The notes beneath the pieces were generated by a model. That model did no database searches. It saw nothing but the letters and a program-made list of their open reading frames with translations, and was not told the origin of the DNA. Of a DNA stretch of 64,000 bases, positions 31,741 to 42,243 are shown piece by piece (position 1 is the first letter of the stretch; each line of letters begins with the position of its first letter). The stretch spans positions 1 through 64,000 of the forward strand of contig ARYC01017318.1 in assembly GCA_000711775.1 (NCBI GenBank), written 5' to 3'. Both the position numbers and the translations under genes were made by a program. The DNA comes from Oxytricha trifallax. Lineage: Eukaryota; Ciliophora; Spirotrichea; Sporadotrichida; Oxytrichidae.

Positions 31741-32861
31741 TATGGTTTAAATTAATTATATATCTAAGCTATGTTATTTGATTAAATGCTAATAAATGGT
31801 TTTATGTAAAAAATAATTTTAAATTATTTAAAATCAAAATTAATGTTTAATTGTAATATCTAACTTAAAATTTAATTCTCATTATTTAGTAAATTTAATT
31901 TTAAATAAATTTTTCTTACATCTCATGAAAATTAAAAATTCTTCAAAAATCAATAATAAACTGTATTTTAATTAATAAATAGAAATTATTTTATTATTTA
32001 TAAAATAGAAAAAAAATAGGAAGAATGAGAAGTACAAATTTATAATAACTGCCTATAAATATATAAATCTAAATTAAATCATACTGAAGTGATTAAAATT
32101 AAATTAACATAATACTTTTATGTATGATACAAATAGTTAAAAAAAATTTAAGTATATTGTTTGGCATTTTAATATTTAATGTTATTTTTTCCCTTAACTG
32201 TTTGTTCTTTAACACAGTCATGTGATGAATCCAATAATTATAAAAATTCGTCTGAGAAATTATTAAAATCTAAATCTTTATTATATTTTTGAGAAATATT
32301 GAGTGCACAGATTGAAATGGCCATCTTATAAATTATGAAAAAATATAAGAATTTTTTTGGATGGAATGTATTAAAAGTGTCTAATTAGTATTATTGTATA
32401 AATTAATAGAATGAAGTTTTCTTACTTTTGTTTAATTTTTTAATAAAGGATTTTGAATTCTGAGTGAAGTTCCATTTACTTTATGTCCTTTTATTCCATT
32501 TGATATGATTTTATAAATATAATTCGTTATGCTATTATTTTAAACAATTTTTGAATTCAAAGATTTACGATTAATAATTAGGAAAAAAATTTTCAATCAT
32601 TTCCAGATATTGTAATAATTTTAATAAAAAATGATTTTTTATTTCCTAAATTACATAATGCGCATTATTATAAATATTTCACAATTTTAAAGATGCTTGA
32701 TAAAGTTTATAAAGTATATTATAATATAATTCTAAAATTAAATTTTTCAAATATACATTTACTATGTTCTTAAATTCTCCTAAAAGCTCAAATCTAGCTT
32801 TTTCATTCAGAATTTTTATTAAAAAATTATTGAGACATTTTAGCAAATTTAAATCTGAATT
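31741..32861. other. AT-rich intergenic DNA
   Basis: No gene recognised. It lies between the SDR-2 start and the TBE-3 relic. Confidence 0.5.
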
Positions 32862-33362
32862 CAAAACTCCAAAACCCCTTATAAGTAGCTTTAATGAATA
32901 AATTTATTGGGCATTAATGGGTTAAGTATAGATATTTTTCAAAATGCAAAAAGAGAAGTATTAATTAATAAAACATAGTGTCAATTTAATAAGATAATAT
33001 TTAGATTTACTTCTTAAGTTTGATAATGAAAAGAGTACTAACACACTAAATCTATTAATTGTTAATTATGTATCTTTTGCATTGTTATTTTGCGTGTAAG
33101 AGTAGCCTATTTATCTGGTATATTGCTTTATGCAATTTTAATTTTTCAAAAATGCTTCTTGGTATCATCAAATAAAACATATGCATTTCTTTGGACCATT
33201 TATTGGAGAAATAGTATTCCTTCAAGTGAGTTATTCATTTTTATGTGCTTTTTTAAACAACCAAGCTATATTTATGATTAAATGCAGAGAGCTATGATAT
33301 AACAAGCCAAAGCAAATTAGAATATGGAGAAGTTTTAACATTCAAGAGCTATATTAATAAAA
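32862..33362 (+). mobile_element. TBE-3 relic (left end only)
   Basis: Starts CAAAACTCCAAAACCCC preceded by ATT. Scattered transposase codons remain: QYLDLLLKF near 33000 and YIYDQMQRA...EVLTFKSYINKK near 33270-33350, in several frames. The right part and end are gone. Located between SDR-2 and the 3' end of SDR-3; older than TBE-1 and TBE-2 by its divergence. Confidence 0.8.
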
Positions 33363-33656
33363 AAGTAAGATAATGTAGTATAAAATAAATTAAGTTATGT
33401 ATTTAATAAAGGAGTTTCGCGAAATTTTATATCATTTTAAAAATAATATTTATTTTGAAATGTATTAAATAAATTAATATATTGATAAAATTTACTAATA
33501 TTTAAACTACAATAAATTAAACTATGATTAGTATTTAATATTGAATTATAATATTAGAATTTAGTACGGAATTATTAAATAGCAAAAATATTCTGCAATT
33601 TTTAAAGTGTATTATTTGCTTAATAATCAATGAAATTAATTTATCTAAGTTTTAAT

Positions 33657-35367
33657 TCACTTAGTAGCATCTGCATTCTCAGGTTTCTTTTGATGGAATG
33701 ATAGGTAGAAACCATACATCATTGTAATTCTTTTCTAAGTTCTCATGCCATACATTAAAAAGTAGTATTGATAGTAGTGAGAAAAGGAGCCAAATGTGGC
33801 ATCTTACTGGCCTAAGTCTCTAAGAGCACACTCTGTAGAATATTCAGCTGAGTCTATATACTTGGATGGTTTCATTTTTACAAGGTTTGATGAAACTCCA
33901 AAAGGTTCATAGCTAAGGAAGTCAAAAAATCTCATACAAAAACGATTATTTAAAAATACTTATAGTCAATTTTATCTTTTAGTTCAACAGCAAGGCCTCT
34001 GGAGAGGTAAGATGCAAATCTCTTAGCACAACCATATATAAGGTTGCCTGGAGATAGAATTAACGCTAAGGAACTTGAAGTATACACAATCGCTGGTTTC
34101 TTTGATCTAGATAGTAGCTGTGGTAAGAGAAAATAATTTAAAAAAGTATCAGTTTGAAATTAGAATTTAATTATAGATTATAGAAATAAGAGTGCTTTAG
34201 TGAGGTGAAGCACATGTAAAGCATCTAAATTTATCATTTCCTCAAGATGATCGCTCTTTAAATCGTCGTATCTTCCTGATATAGACCAGCCTGCGTTCAA
34301 AAACACCAATCCGATATCTTTGTTTTTTAGTTTGTTAGCAATCTTCTCATAATCGCTATAGTTAGTCAGCTTGCCCAAATCACCAATAATATAGTCTGTT
34401 TCGATGGTTGAATTTGTTTTTTTAATCTCAAGAATCTTTTCTTGAATCTTAGGGTAGCACTCTTGTTGGGCAAAATATTTAAAAAATATTATTTCTAAGT
34501 TAATTAATCTTGCTAATCAATAGTAGTCTATTAAATTTTTCAATTATCACATGAATTACTTCATTATATAATTAAATCACAGATATCATCGTGAAGTGTA
34601 ATTTTTATAATTAAGCAAAAACAAATATATAATAAATACTCTATGATTATTCATTTAAAATTCTAACTTTCGATTAGTTTAGAATGAAATAGCAATTTAA
34701 AATATTTTAATCAATTTCATTAATTCATGTAAAAATTTTACTTTTCATAATAATTTATCATGTTTATATAAATTTATGAAAATAAATGAATTTTTAAATA
34801 AATAGCTTTTTTAAAAAAAAAAATAGAGTTGAGATATAAATGAAAAAAATAAGTGTAATAGTTTGTTATTTATTATTATTTAATTATAAAGTAAAAATTA
34901 TTATTCATAATTTTAAACTCCTTAGAAAACTACTCCCAGAATCTTTGATTCAGATCTTCCAATTATACAAATATTGAAGCCTAATTTTGCCAAATGGTGG
35001 CAAAAAGCTAGACCAATACCATCTGAGCCACCTGTAATAACTATCCAGGTTTTCTTTTCCCCAATAGCATACTTCTTGTAATCTTTTAAATTTATATCAT
35101 TTATAATCATAATTTACAGGGAAATTTTTAATAAATTTTATGATAAATTTTATAGCATATAAATAAATGAATGATCTAGAGGTTTTCTGAAGTAGTGCTG
35201 GTTGATTAGCTTATAAATGAAGGATATGAATTCAGTAAGTTTTATAACGCCTACAAACAAGCACAAGTAAACTTTTATAATATAAAATTATAGTATCTAT
35301 TTTTAATTTAAGCTTTGCATATTTTTAAAAAATAAAAGTAAGTTTAGACAAAAAGTGCAACTAACAT
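33657..35367 (-). CDS. SDR-3: short-chain dehydrogenase, 17-beta-HSD12-like
   Basis: ATG 35367 (MLVALFVQTYF), membrane segment [35 protein letters not shown] (Rossmann), ICIIGRSESKI, LVFLNAGW, VYTSSSLALIL...LIYGCAKRF (Ser, Tyr, Lys), SYEPFGVSSNLV, ENADATK and TGA 33659-33657. Closest relative is SDR-2, sharing even two IES positions. A further 495-bp IES is private to SDR-3. Between membrane segment and Rossmann fold lies an AT-rich interruption (about 35105-35165) whose pointer I could not fix. Starts 114 bp downstream of the SDR-4 stop. Confidence 0.85.
33926..33969 (-). other. IES in SDR-3, pointer AGTCAA, 44 bp
   Basis: Repeat at 33920-33925 and 33964-33969. Joins LKDKID to FLSYEPFG. Homologous in position to 26316-26350. 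Confidence 0.9.
34130..34192 (-). other. IES in SDR-3, pointer TAAGAG, 63 bp
   Basis: Repeat at 34124-34129 and 34187-34192. Joins LTKAL to LPQLLSRS. Homologous in position to 26512-26573, with the pointer shifted by one base. Confidence 0.9.
34451..34945 (-). other. IES in SDR-3, pointer GAATCTT, 495 bp
   Basis: Repeat at 34444-34450 and 34939-34945. Removal restores SESKIQEK, and the nucleotide sequence then matches SDR-2 and SDR-4 across the join. Interior is AT-rich with no gene. Confidence 0.95.
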
Positions 35368-35480
35368 TATGGTTTATATTATTGTATATCTGATTATTTG
35401 ATTTTATTGTTAAATACTAAAACTAACGAATGATTGAACATCTGTTTATATTTCTTTATGAAATACAATATTAAAAATCT

Positions 35481-36681
35481 TCAATTCTTTAATTTACTTT
35501 CTTTCAATCTTTATTCTTCAAACTTCTTAGTCATTCTTGGATGTATTTCAGTAAATAGTTTATAAAACAGAGGTTTACTCCATCCTCCTAGGATATTCTT
35601 TGCAAAGAAATATTGCTAGTTGTGAATAAAAGAGCCAATTTAAATAATTAAGAAGTATAAGATTTAAGCAAATTATTTAATCAATTTAAATATAAAAACA
35701 ATTGTATTAATGTCTCCGTTTCCTAAATCTCGTAGAGCACAATATGATGCATACTCAGCTGTGTTTACAAGCAAATTAGGTTTTTTATTAAAAAAATACA
35801 ACATTTATATTAAGAGCATATAACATATCTGAAATTATGGATAAATGTTTAGGTTTTTCCTTCATTAGATTGGTAGAAACTCCTATTGGCTCAAAGCTAA
35901 GCATATCAATTTTGTCTTTTACTTCATAACTTAATCCCATTGTAAAAATAGAAGCAAATCTCTTGGCTATATTATATGGTAAATTGCCAGGAGTCAAAAT
36001 TTATCCTGCTACGCTAGATGTTACTAAAATTGCACTTCTTTTTGATCTTGATAATAAAGTAGGAAGAATCGCCTAAGTTAAATAAATCACATGTAATGCG
36101 TTGATGTTTAACATATTTTGGAAATCTTTGTTTTCAGCTTTATCAAATCTACCAGGCTCAGCCCATCCAGCATTAATTATAAACATTCCAATATCTTTTC
36201 CATGTAGTTTCTTAACTATAAGTTGATAATCCTCTATCTTGTCATACTTAAAGAAATCAGCAATTACATAGTCAGTCTGTATACTTGGATTTGTTTGTTT
36301 AATCTCAACAAGTTTTTCTTGAATCTTTGATTAAGTTCTCCCAATTATGCAAATATTGAAGCCTGACTTGGCTAAATGATGGCAAAATGCTAAACCTATT
36401 CCATCTGACCCTCCTGTGACAACAGCCCAAGATATATTTTTAGTATCCTAGGATATTCCATAACATTAGTAATTAATAAATATAAAACTAATGTATATTA
36501 TTAAAATACAAATGTTTAGATTGAATGATTACGAGGTTTTCTTAGAATGAACTTTTAAATAATTCCAATGATGCCAAAGATAATTTATCCAAACTTTATC
36601 AATCCTATAAATAGACAAATGTATAAATATTTTATTTTTTGATTTATAGATTATTAAATTATAGATGACCAGACTGATCAT
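35481..36681 (-). CDS. SDR-4: short-chain dehydrogenase, 17-beta-HSD12-like
   Basis: ATG 36681 ([12 protein letters not shown]) is the best start, though exon 1 is AT-rich and unsure. Then [48 protein letters not shown]...LPYNIAKRF (Ser, Tyr, Lys), [31 protein letters not shown], and ends KESKLKN at TGA 35483-35481. It has two private IESs and lacks the two shared by SDR-2 and SDR-3, so it gives the ancestral uninterrupted sequence there. More diverged than the SDR-2/SDR-3 pair. Confidence 0.85.
35641..35703 (-). other. IES in SDR-4, pointer CAATT
   Basis: Repeat at 35636-35640 and 35699-35703. Joins NGDINT to IGSFIHNQQ. Confidence 0.75.
35786..35858 (-). other. IES in SDR-4, pointer TTAGGTTTTT (10 bp)
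   Basis: Repeat at 35776-35785 and 35849-35858. Joins NLMKEKP to NLLVNTAEY, aligning with SDR-2 and SDR-3. Confidence 0.9.
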
Positions 36682-36812
36682 ATTTTTATTGATAATTTCT
36701 CTAAAAAATATTACAAAAATCTAATATTTTGTTTTAACTTAAGCATCTGTAATAAATTGCATTAATAAAACACTAAGAAAATGTTTATAAAAAATCAAAT
36801 TTATAAATAAAG

Positions 36813-39800
36813 TCAAATAAGATTTTAATTTGCAAAAATTTGATTATTTTCATTATTATTATTACTATGATTACTTTTCTTGCTTAAATTTATATTAATT
36901 TCTTAGGAGTCTGGTAAATTTCCTAATCCACACAAAAGATACTGTAAATTTGCTAAAGAGCCCTAATTGCTGCTATTTTTCTTCATAATATAATAAGTAA
37001 TACAAATTACAATTAATACATTGCATAAATATTAATGACTATTTTGAGTTATGGAATTAGTGTCATTTTTATCGTCAAAATGACTTTGAAGAATTTTTAC
37101 CAGTTCTTTCATTGAAATGCCTCCTTCTCTAATGTATCTAGATTTATCTCCCTAAGCAAGTAGTCTTTTTTACAGTAGTTCAATCAAATCAGGACACAAT
37201 TATATTTATTTAATAACGATTAGAGTTTTAATTCATAGAATCTATCTATAATAATATTTTAATATTAAGTTAACACATCTCTTGGATAATTCTCAATAAC
37301 TACTAGTATTGTTCCTTAACTTTTTGACACTCTTTTCTAACCTCATCCTTCTCTTATTTAGTTTTATTGTGACTATACTTTTCACATAACAACTAATCTC
37401 TTAATTCTTCAATTTCTGCCAAATAAAGATCTTCGTTGCGTTTCAAAAGAGTTGTGGATATATCTTGCTTTTTTATATTTAAAGAAAAGTCTTGTTTAAA
37501 AGAGTTCAAATGAACCTTCAGAAGTTTGTTTTAAAGAGATTTGTTATAAGTTTTGGCAACTAGATAATCTAAATTAATATTATTTTAATTCATATACCAA
37601 AATAAAATGTTTAATTTCTATGCATAAGAAACATAAATCTGAGAGTAGGCTTTAATTCTTAGCATCAGATCCTATCATATTAGAGCAATTCTTACATTAT
37701 AAAAAAGAAATAAAGCAACAACTATTAATGAACATTTGTTATATTAATCGAGGGTGATATTATTCTAATAAAAATTGCTTTTGTTTCTACTCTAAAATCC
37801 TTAAAGTTTGGATGCTTGCTCACTAAACGAGTTATAATCAGTACAGTTACGATTTTAGGATTTCTAATGCTTAAGTCTAAATTTGTTTAAGTGGTCATCT
37901 GGTTGTTAGTTTTCCTTTTGATGATTTAAGCTTTTCAAGCGCATTTTTAAAGCATTTATTGGTTTCATTCCAGAGTTTATGAAGTCAGGCTCAAACTAAG
38001 AATTTCCCTTTTTATGAACATTTTTACCATTTATGTTAGATTTGTTGTTTTATTGATTCATACTCATACTACTGAAAGGAGGCTTGTTTGAAACTGAGAT
38101 TATAGTGTCATCATCGTAATTCGTATTAGTGTAAGCATTTAAATTGCTTTACTATAAGACATTAAACTCTACTTTTGATTCTGTGCTTGCATAGTCATTA
38201 GGGTTTAGAATTTTGCTATGATTTTAATTTGGTGATATAAAAATTTAGTTGTTCACTCTATTCAAAGGTAATTTCTAATTTTACAATTTTATGCTTTGAT
38301 CTCTTTTATGCTTATAATTGTCGAATGATGGTGTGATCATGTATGACCCTAAAATATTGGCATCATTTGTAGTATGAGTTGTATGATTTTACTAGCCCAA
38401 AGTTTATTTACTAGCCAAATTTTACTAAAATTAATGATCAATTTTGCTACTGTTGATCTTGTTAAGTATTGATATTTTCTCCTCTTCTAATATTTCCTCA
38501 TCTTAAACATCATCAAAAAGCTATTCGTCAGTCTAGTAAGAATTTTATGACTCTTAGTTTTGACTTGAATATAGCCCATTTAAGACATTTGAATCATCGC
38601 AAAGAATTTCATTAATTTAGTTATTCAAGTTCTTCTCTAACTTAGAATGTTAATTAGTCTGATACATTTTCATTAGTTATCGCTGCTCTTTTCTATCTAC
38701 TGTGCTAATCGATGAGGGGAAAGTTATAGCTCCATTAGAACCTTAATTTAGAACGATCGTTTGGGCATAATTCCCGTGATTATTACTGTTTGATTAGTAA
38801 TTCTAATTGCTAAAATTAGACTCTCGCTTTTCATTTAAGGCTTTGGAAAAGTTTGAATCCTTTTAGCTATTTCTTATAGATAATCTACTGTTTAAGACTT
38901 ATGGAGTTTGAGGTGACTGAAACATAAAGTTGAAATTTTGTTGATTGTTAAGATTTGAACTCAACAGTTTGTTTGTTAAGTTTCTATTAGTGTTAAATCC
39001 ACTGTTTAGGTAAACATCCAGAGTTTCATCATTACTATCTGATTAACTTCTTGCACTTTATGGAGCTATGCTGTTCAAACAATTCTGAAGTTAAAATAAA
39101 GATTTTACTGGCATTTCGACATTAGAAAGTTGGTTTCTTTTATTTTCGAAAGTTTTTGCTTGATCACTTGGGGAGGTTACTATTTTGTGTTTCTAGTTTA
39201 GAAATATAAAAATTTTAAATCTTCAAAAGCTATTGTATTTTATTGAGTGAAAATCCATTTCACTTCTTTAATGGTTTAGTCTCATATGTGAAAGGTCTAA
39301 ATCTTTTATATCTAATGCTGGAGGTTTATTTTCATCATTAAGCAATTTCCAAAGTTATGGCTTTATAATTTATTTTTGACTTATAACTCTATTCATTTTC
39401 ATCTTGCTCTAGAATTGAAAACTGGTAGTTGATTTGTATCTCATATTTGAACTCATTTGTGTGGGTTCGTTATCAGATGAGAAGTATGAATCTAAACCTC
39501 TAGGATTTTTAGTATGATGTACTCCTGAAGGACTTTATTCTCTCATTTCGTAACCTTCTTTTAGCTCACTTTCGTCCAATTTTCTAGTAGCTTACTTAGT
39601 TGTAAAAGTATTTTACGCAAATATTAAACTATGAGACTCGAAGGGATTTAGCTTTTTAGTCTTTACAACAGGACTGGGCTTTCTAGTGGCTAATTGAGAT
39701 AGCTTTTCTGAACTTTTAACTTCAGTATCAAAGTTTCTTATAACTTACTTGAACTTTGAAACAGGATTTAGCTTTGAGAACTAATCATAACTTTCATTTA

Positions 39801-40194
39801 GATTTCCAGACTCTTATTCATTGAATCGAGAAGAATTTAGGAACATTAATTAATTATCTTGGTCTTATTCATCTAGACTTTTTGATTTTTCTATAAAAGT
39901 TCTATTGTATTGCTTCATTTTTATTAAATCTAATGCTTAAAATACTGTGGCAATTCTACTTCTTAAGAGGCCTTAAGATTTTAAAACTAAAATTTGGTGC
40001 TAGAATTTTAGTCTCAAATATTAGGCATGACTAATATACTTTTTCTTGTGCAATAATTATTGAGTGGGAGTAGGATTGGACTTAAAGTAGATTTGATTCT
40101 ATATGTACTTAGTGTAAGCCCACATTTTATCTGCATCTTAAGATATCAAAGTGCAAGTTCTATTGTTTTAGAATAGAATAATAAGCTTAAACAT
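36813..40194 (-). CDS. Large Q/N/S-rich protein with C-terminal coiled coil
   Basis: ATG 40194 (MFKLIILFQNN), then DADKMWAYTKYIQNQIYF. This Trp/Tyr-rich start is followed by a long low-complexity Asn/Ser/Lys/Gln region (KPSPVVKTKKLNPFE; KPPFSSMSMNQQNNK near 38.05 kb). A coiled coil follows at 37.3-37.6 kb (LYLAEIEELRDQLLCEKYSH, KDEVRKECQKVKEQY) and a C-terminal region near 37.1 kb (SRYIREGGISMKELVKIL), ending SNHSNNNNENNQIF...QNLI at TGA 36815-36813. AT-rich interruptions near 37.57-37.78, 37.20-37.29 and 36.99-37.06 kb are likely IESs or introns. Kinship with the Q/N-rich gene at 9.9-14.5 kb is in style only. Function unknown. Confidence 0.6.
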
Positions 40195-40380
40195 TATTTT
40201 CTCAATGCCTTGGATGCATATTATTTTGGTGCTTAGATGCATTGATTTGATTTATAATAAAAATCTATACCTAACTCAATCAGGATATTAAAATAAACTT
40301 ATTATATGACAGAAGGAGTCGTTAGGAGGATTTTGCAGTTTTAGAATGCGAAAAATATAAGTCTGTTATATTTTTGCCTT

Positions 40381-41242
40381 TCAAATTGACTTTATCCAAA
40401 GTTTTAGAGTATAAGCAGAAATTTTCTAATTTATTGATCTTTTTTTGTGGATAAAATAAGTAAAAATTATGTCCATTTTTTACAGGGAGCTCAGATCCAA
40501 TAATGAGTTGCTTGCGAATGATAAATTGACTATAGTGTTGGAATTAAAAATGATGTTAGAAACTTACAACTCACTGACAGTTTATTGAAAATCTAAAGGT
40601 GATGTGGAAAAATCTTTTACATTAATCTTATTGTTGTTCAGTTAACTATTGTATTAGTCCTTGAGTGGCCATAAATTAAGAATAAACTAATGCGGTCTAC
40701 TCTGATGCACTATAATCCCTTATGTCTTTGGGTCTATGTCTACCTTGATTATAAATAATTATATATAAATTATGATTTTCTCATGAATTAGGTGTCTCTC
40801 AATTATTGTATTGTTCTATATAATTTTATTGATATAGGAATTTCTTACATTAGCATTTATTACAGTTAGAAAATCTCTATTAATTTTAATTACTAACAAC
40901 CTTTTTCATTCGAAATCATGAAATGCAAAGTGATGATTTTTTCTTGAAATTTTAGGTAATTGTTAAATTTTAAGATTTATCTAATCTTCATATTCAATTT
41001 AAGATTAAAACTTTTAAAATCTCATACTATGTCATATAAATTTTTAATTAAATAGACCTAAATCAATTATTTAATATAATGATTTATAAATATTTTTGAT
41101 TTATCTAGCTTTTAGGTGAATTCTGAGTTTCCGAGGAAGACTAAAATGAATACTATCTATGTAGTGAAGGTTTGAGTGGAATGTATACTTAAGCATCAGA
41201 ATTGGAGAATGTGATGTTATCTAACTGACTATTGTTGGCCAT
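40381..41242 (-). CDS. Protein of unknown function
   Basis: ATG 41242 (MANNSQLDNITFSNSD), YIPLKPSLHRQYSFQ, then one solved IES (10-bp pointer) and LPKISRKNHHFAFHDFE. After an unresolved interruption (about 40760-40900) it reads KVDIDPKTQGIIVHQSRPHQ and NLSFASNSLLDLSSL, to TGA 40383-40381. Around 40500 a second frame (GSELPVKNGHNFYLFYP) also looks protein-like, so the C-terminus may differ. No family recognised. Divergent from the next gene (start 41521). Confidence 0.5.
40984..41107 (-). other. IES, pointer GATTTATCTA (10 bp)
   Basis: Repeat at 40974-40983 and 41098-41107. Joins NSPKSQIN to LKIQQLPK in frame. Confidence 0.8.
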
Positions 41243-41520
41243 ATTACTACTTTGCTTAATTATTTACTATACTGTTTAACTTTATTAAATTACAAAGTTC
41301 AAATTTAAATATAAACGATTTATCTAATTTTATTGTTTGCATAGAGTATATTCTAGTTTAGAATAAATTAAGAACATAATCTATATAGAGGCAAGATAAT
41401 GAGAAATAAATTATAATGATAAATTCGATCTTTTTGAGATTATGACTTTAAATCATTTATTATAATAGGAGGAGTATTAAATTATTAATTATAATTTGTT
41501 AAATATCTTTAAACTTATCT

Positions 41521-42133
41521 ATGAACTAATTGCAAAATCGCTTCAACATTCTTATTATTATTTTAAAAGAAGAAATTACTAAAAAACAAAAAATATCTAA
41601 CAAATATTAAAAGGTAATTAAAAATATATTAATCAACAAGAAGGAGACAAAGACAGTTCGAAATGAATGGTATATTTTTAAGGCAGGGTGGGAGTTTTAG
41701 AAAGACAGACTCTTCAACCAGGGAGTATAAAACAGTGAGGACTACTTTTACACTTACCACACTTGGAATGACTACAAAGACAACATGCAAATTTTCATTT
41801 ACACATAATATATGCATACCCTCAACCTTTGTTATGATTAAAATGTTTGTGAGTATAAAGTATACTTATATAACATATTTCATTTGGGACTTTACCGTCA
41901 GATACTGCTAGAAATTTCTGAGACTAAGAATTCAAGACATGAATGCCCTCTTAGAGTACTTGAAAGATGTGAAGGAATTCACTTAGTTTGGGTATTCAAG
42001 GGGCAAAATACTGCCTTGGACTGCTGCTATACTACTTTTCTTCTGCAATGTATATTTGAAAAGATTGGATGTCACACTGTAAAAATTTTAGTAAAATAAA
42101 ATTTTATTATAAATTATAAGATTGCTATTTTGA
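41521..42133 (+). CDS. Small membrane protein of unknown function
   Basis: ATG 41521 (MNQLQNRFNIL), then NEWYIFKAGWEFQKDRLFNQ and SEDYFYTYHTWNDYKDNM. After an 85-bp IES the frame continues FIWDFTVRYCQKFLRLRIQD, LLEYLKDVKEFTQFGYSRGK and one hydrophobic helix (LPWTAAILLFFCNVYLK), to TGA 42131-42133. About 175 aa after joining. The aromatic soluble part plus a single C-terminal helix recalls small mitochondrial inner-membrane subunits, but I cannot assign a family. Confidence 0.6.
41801..41885 (+). other. IES, pointer TTTCATTT
   Basis: Repeat at 41793-41800 and 41878-41885. Joins DNMQIF to IWDFTVRYC and changes frame so that the helix region is read. Confidence 0.85.
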
Positions 42134-42243
42134 TTAAAAGCTAAAATTATAATAGCATAGATATATAAAGTACACAATATAAAACTAGATTATATAAATT
42201 CCTAAATTTACTCACACTTGAGAAAATAACCTAGGTAGTTTAA

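Noticed and set aside
41629-41817. Minus-strand frame opposite the small membrane protein
   Set aside because: The plus-strand frame has a start, a clean 8-bp-pointer IES and a protein-like product; the minus frame is its shadow.
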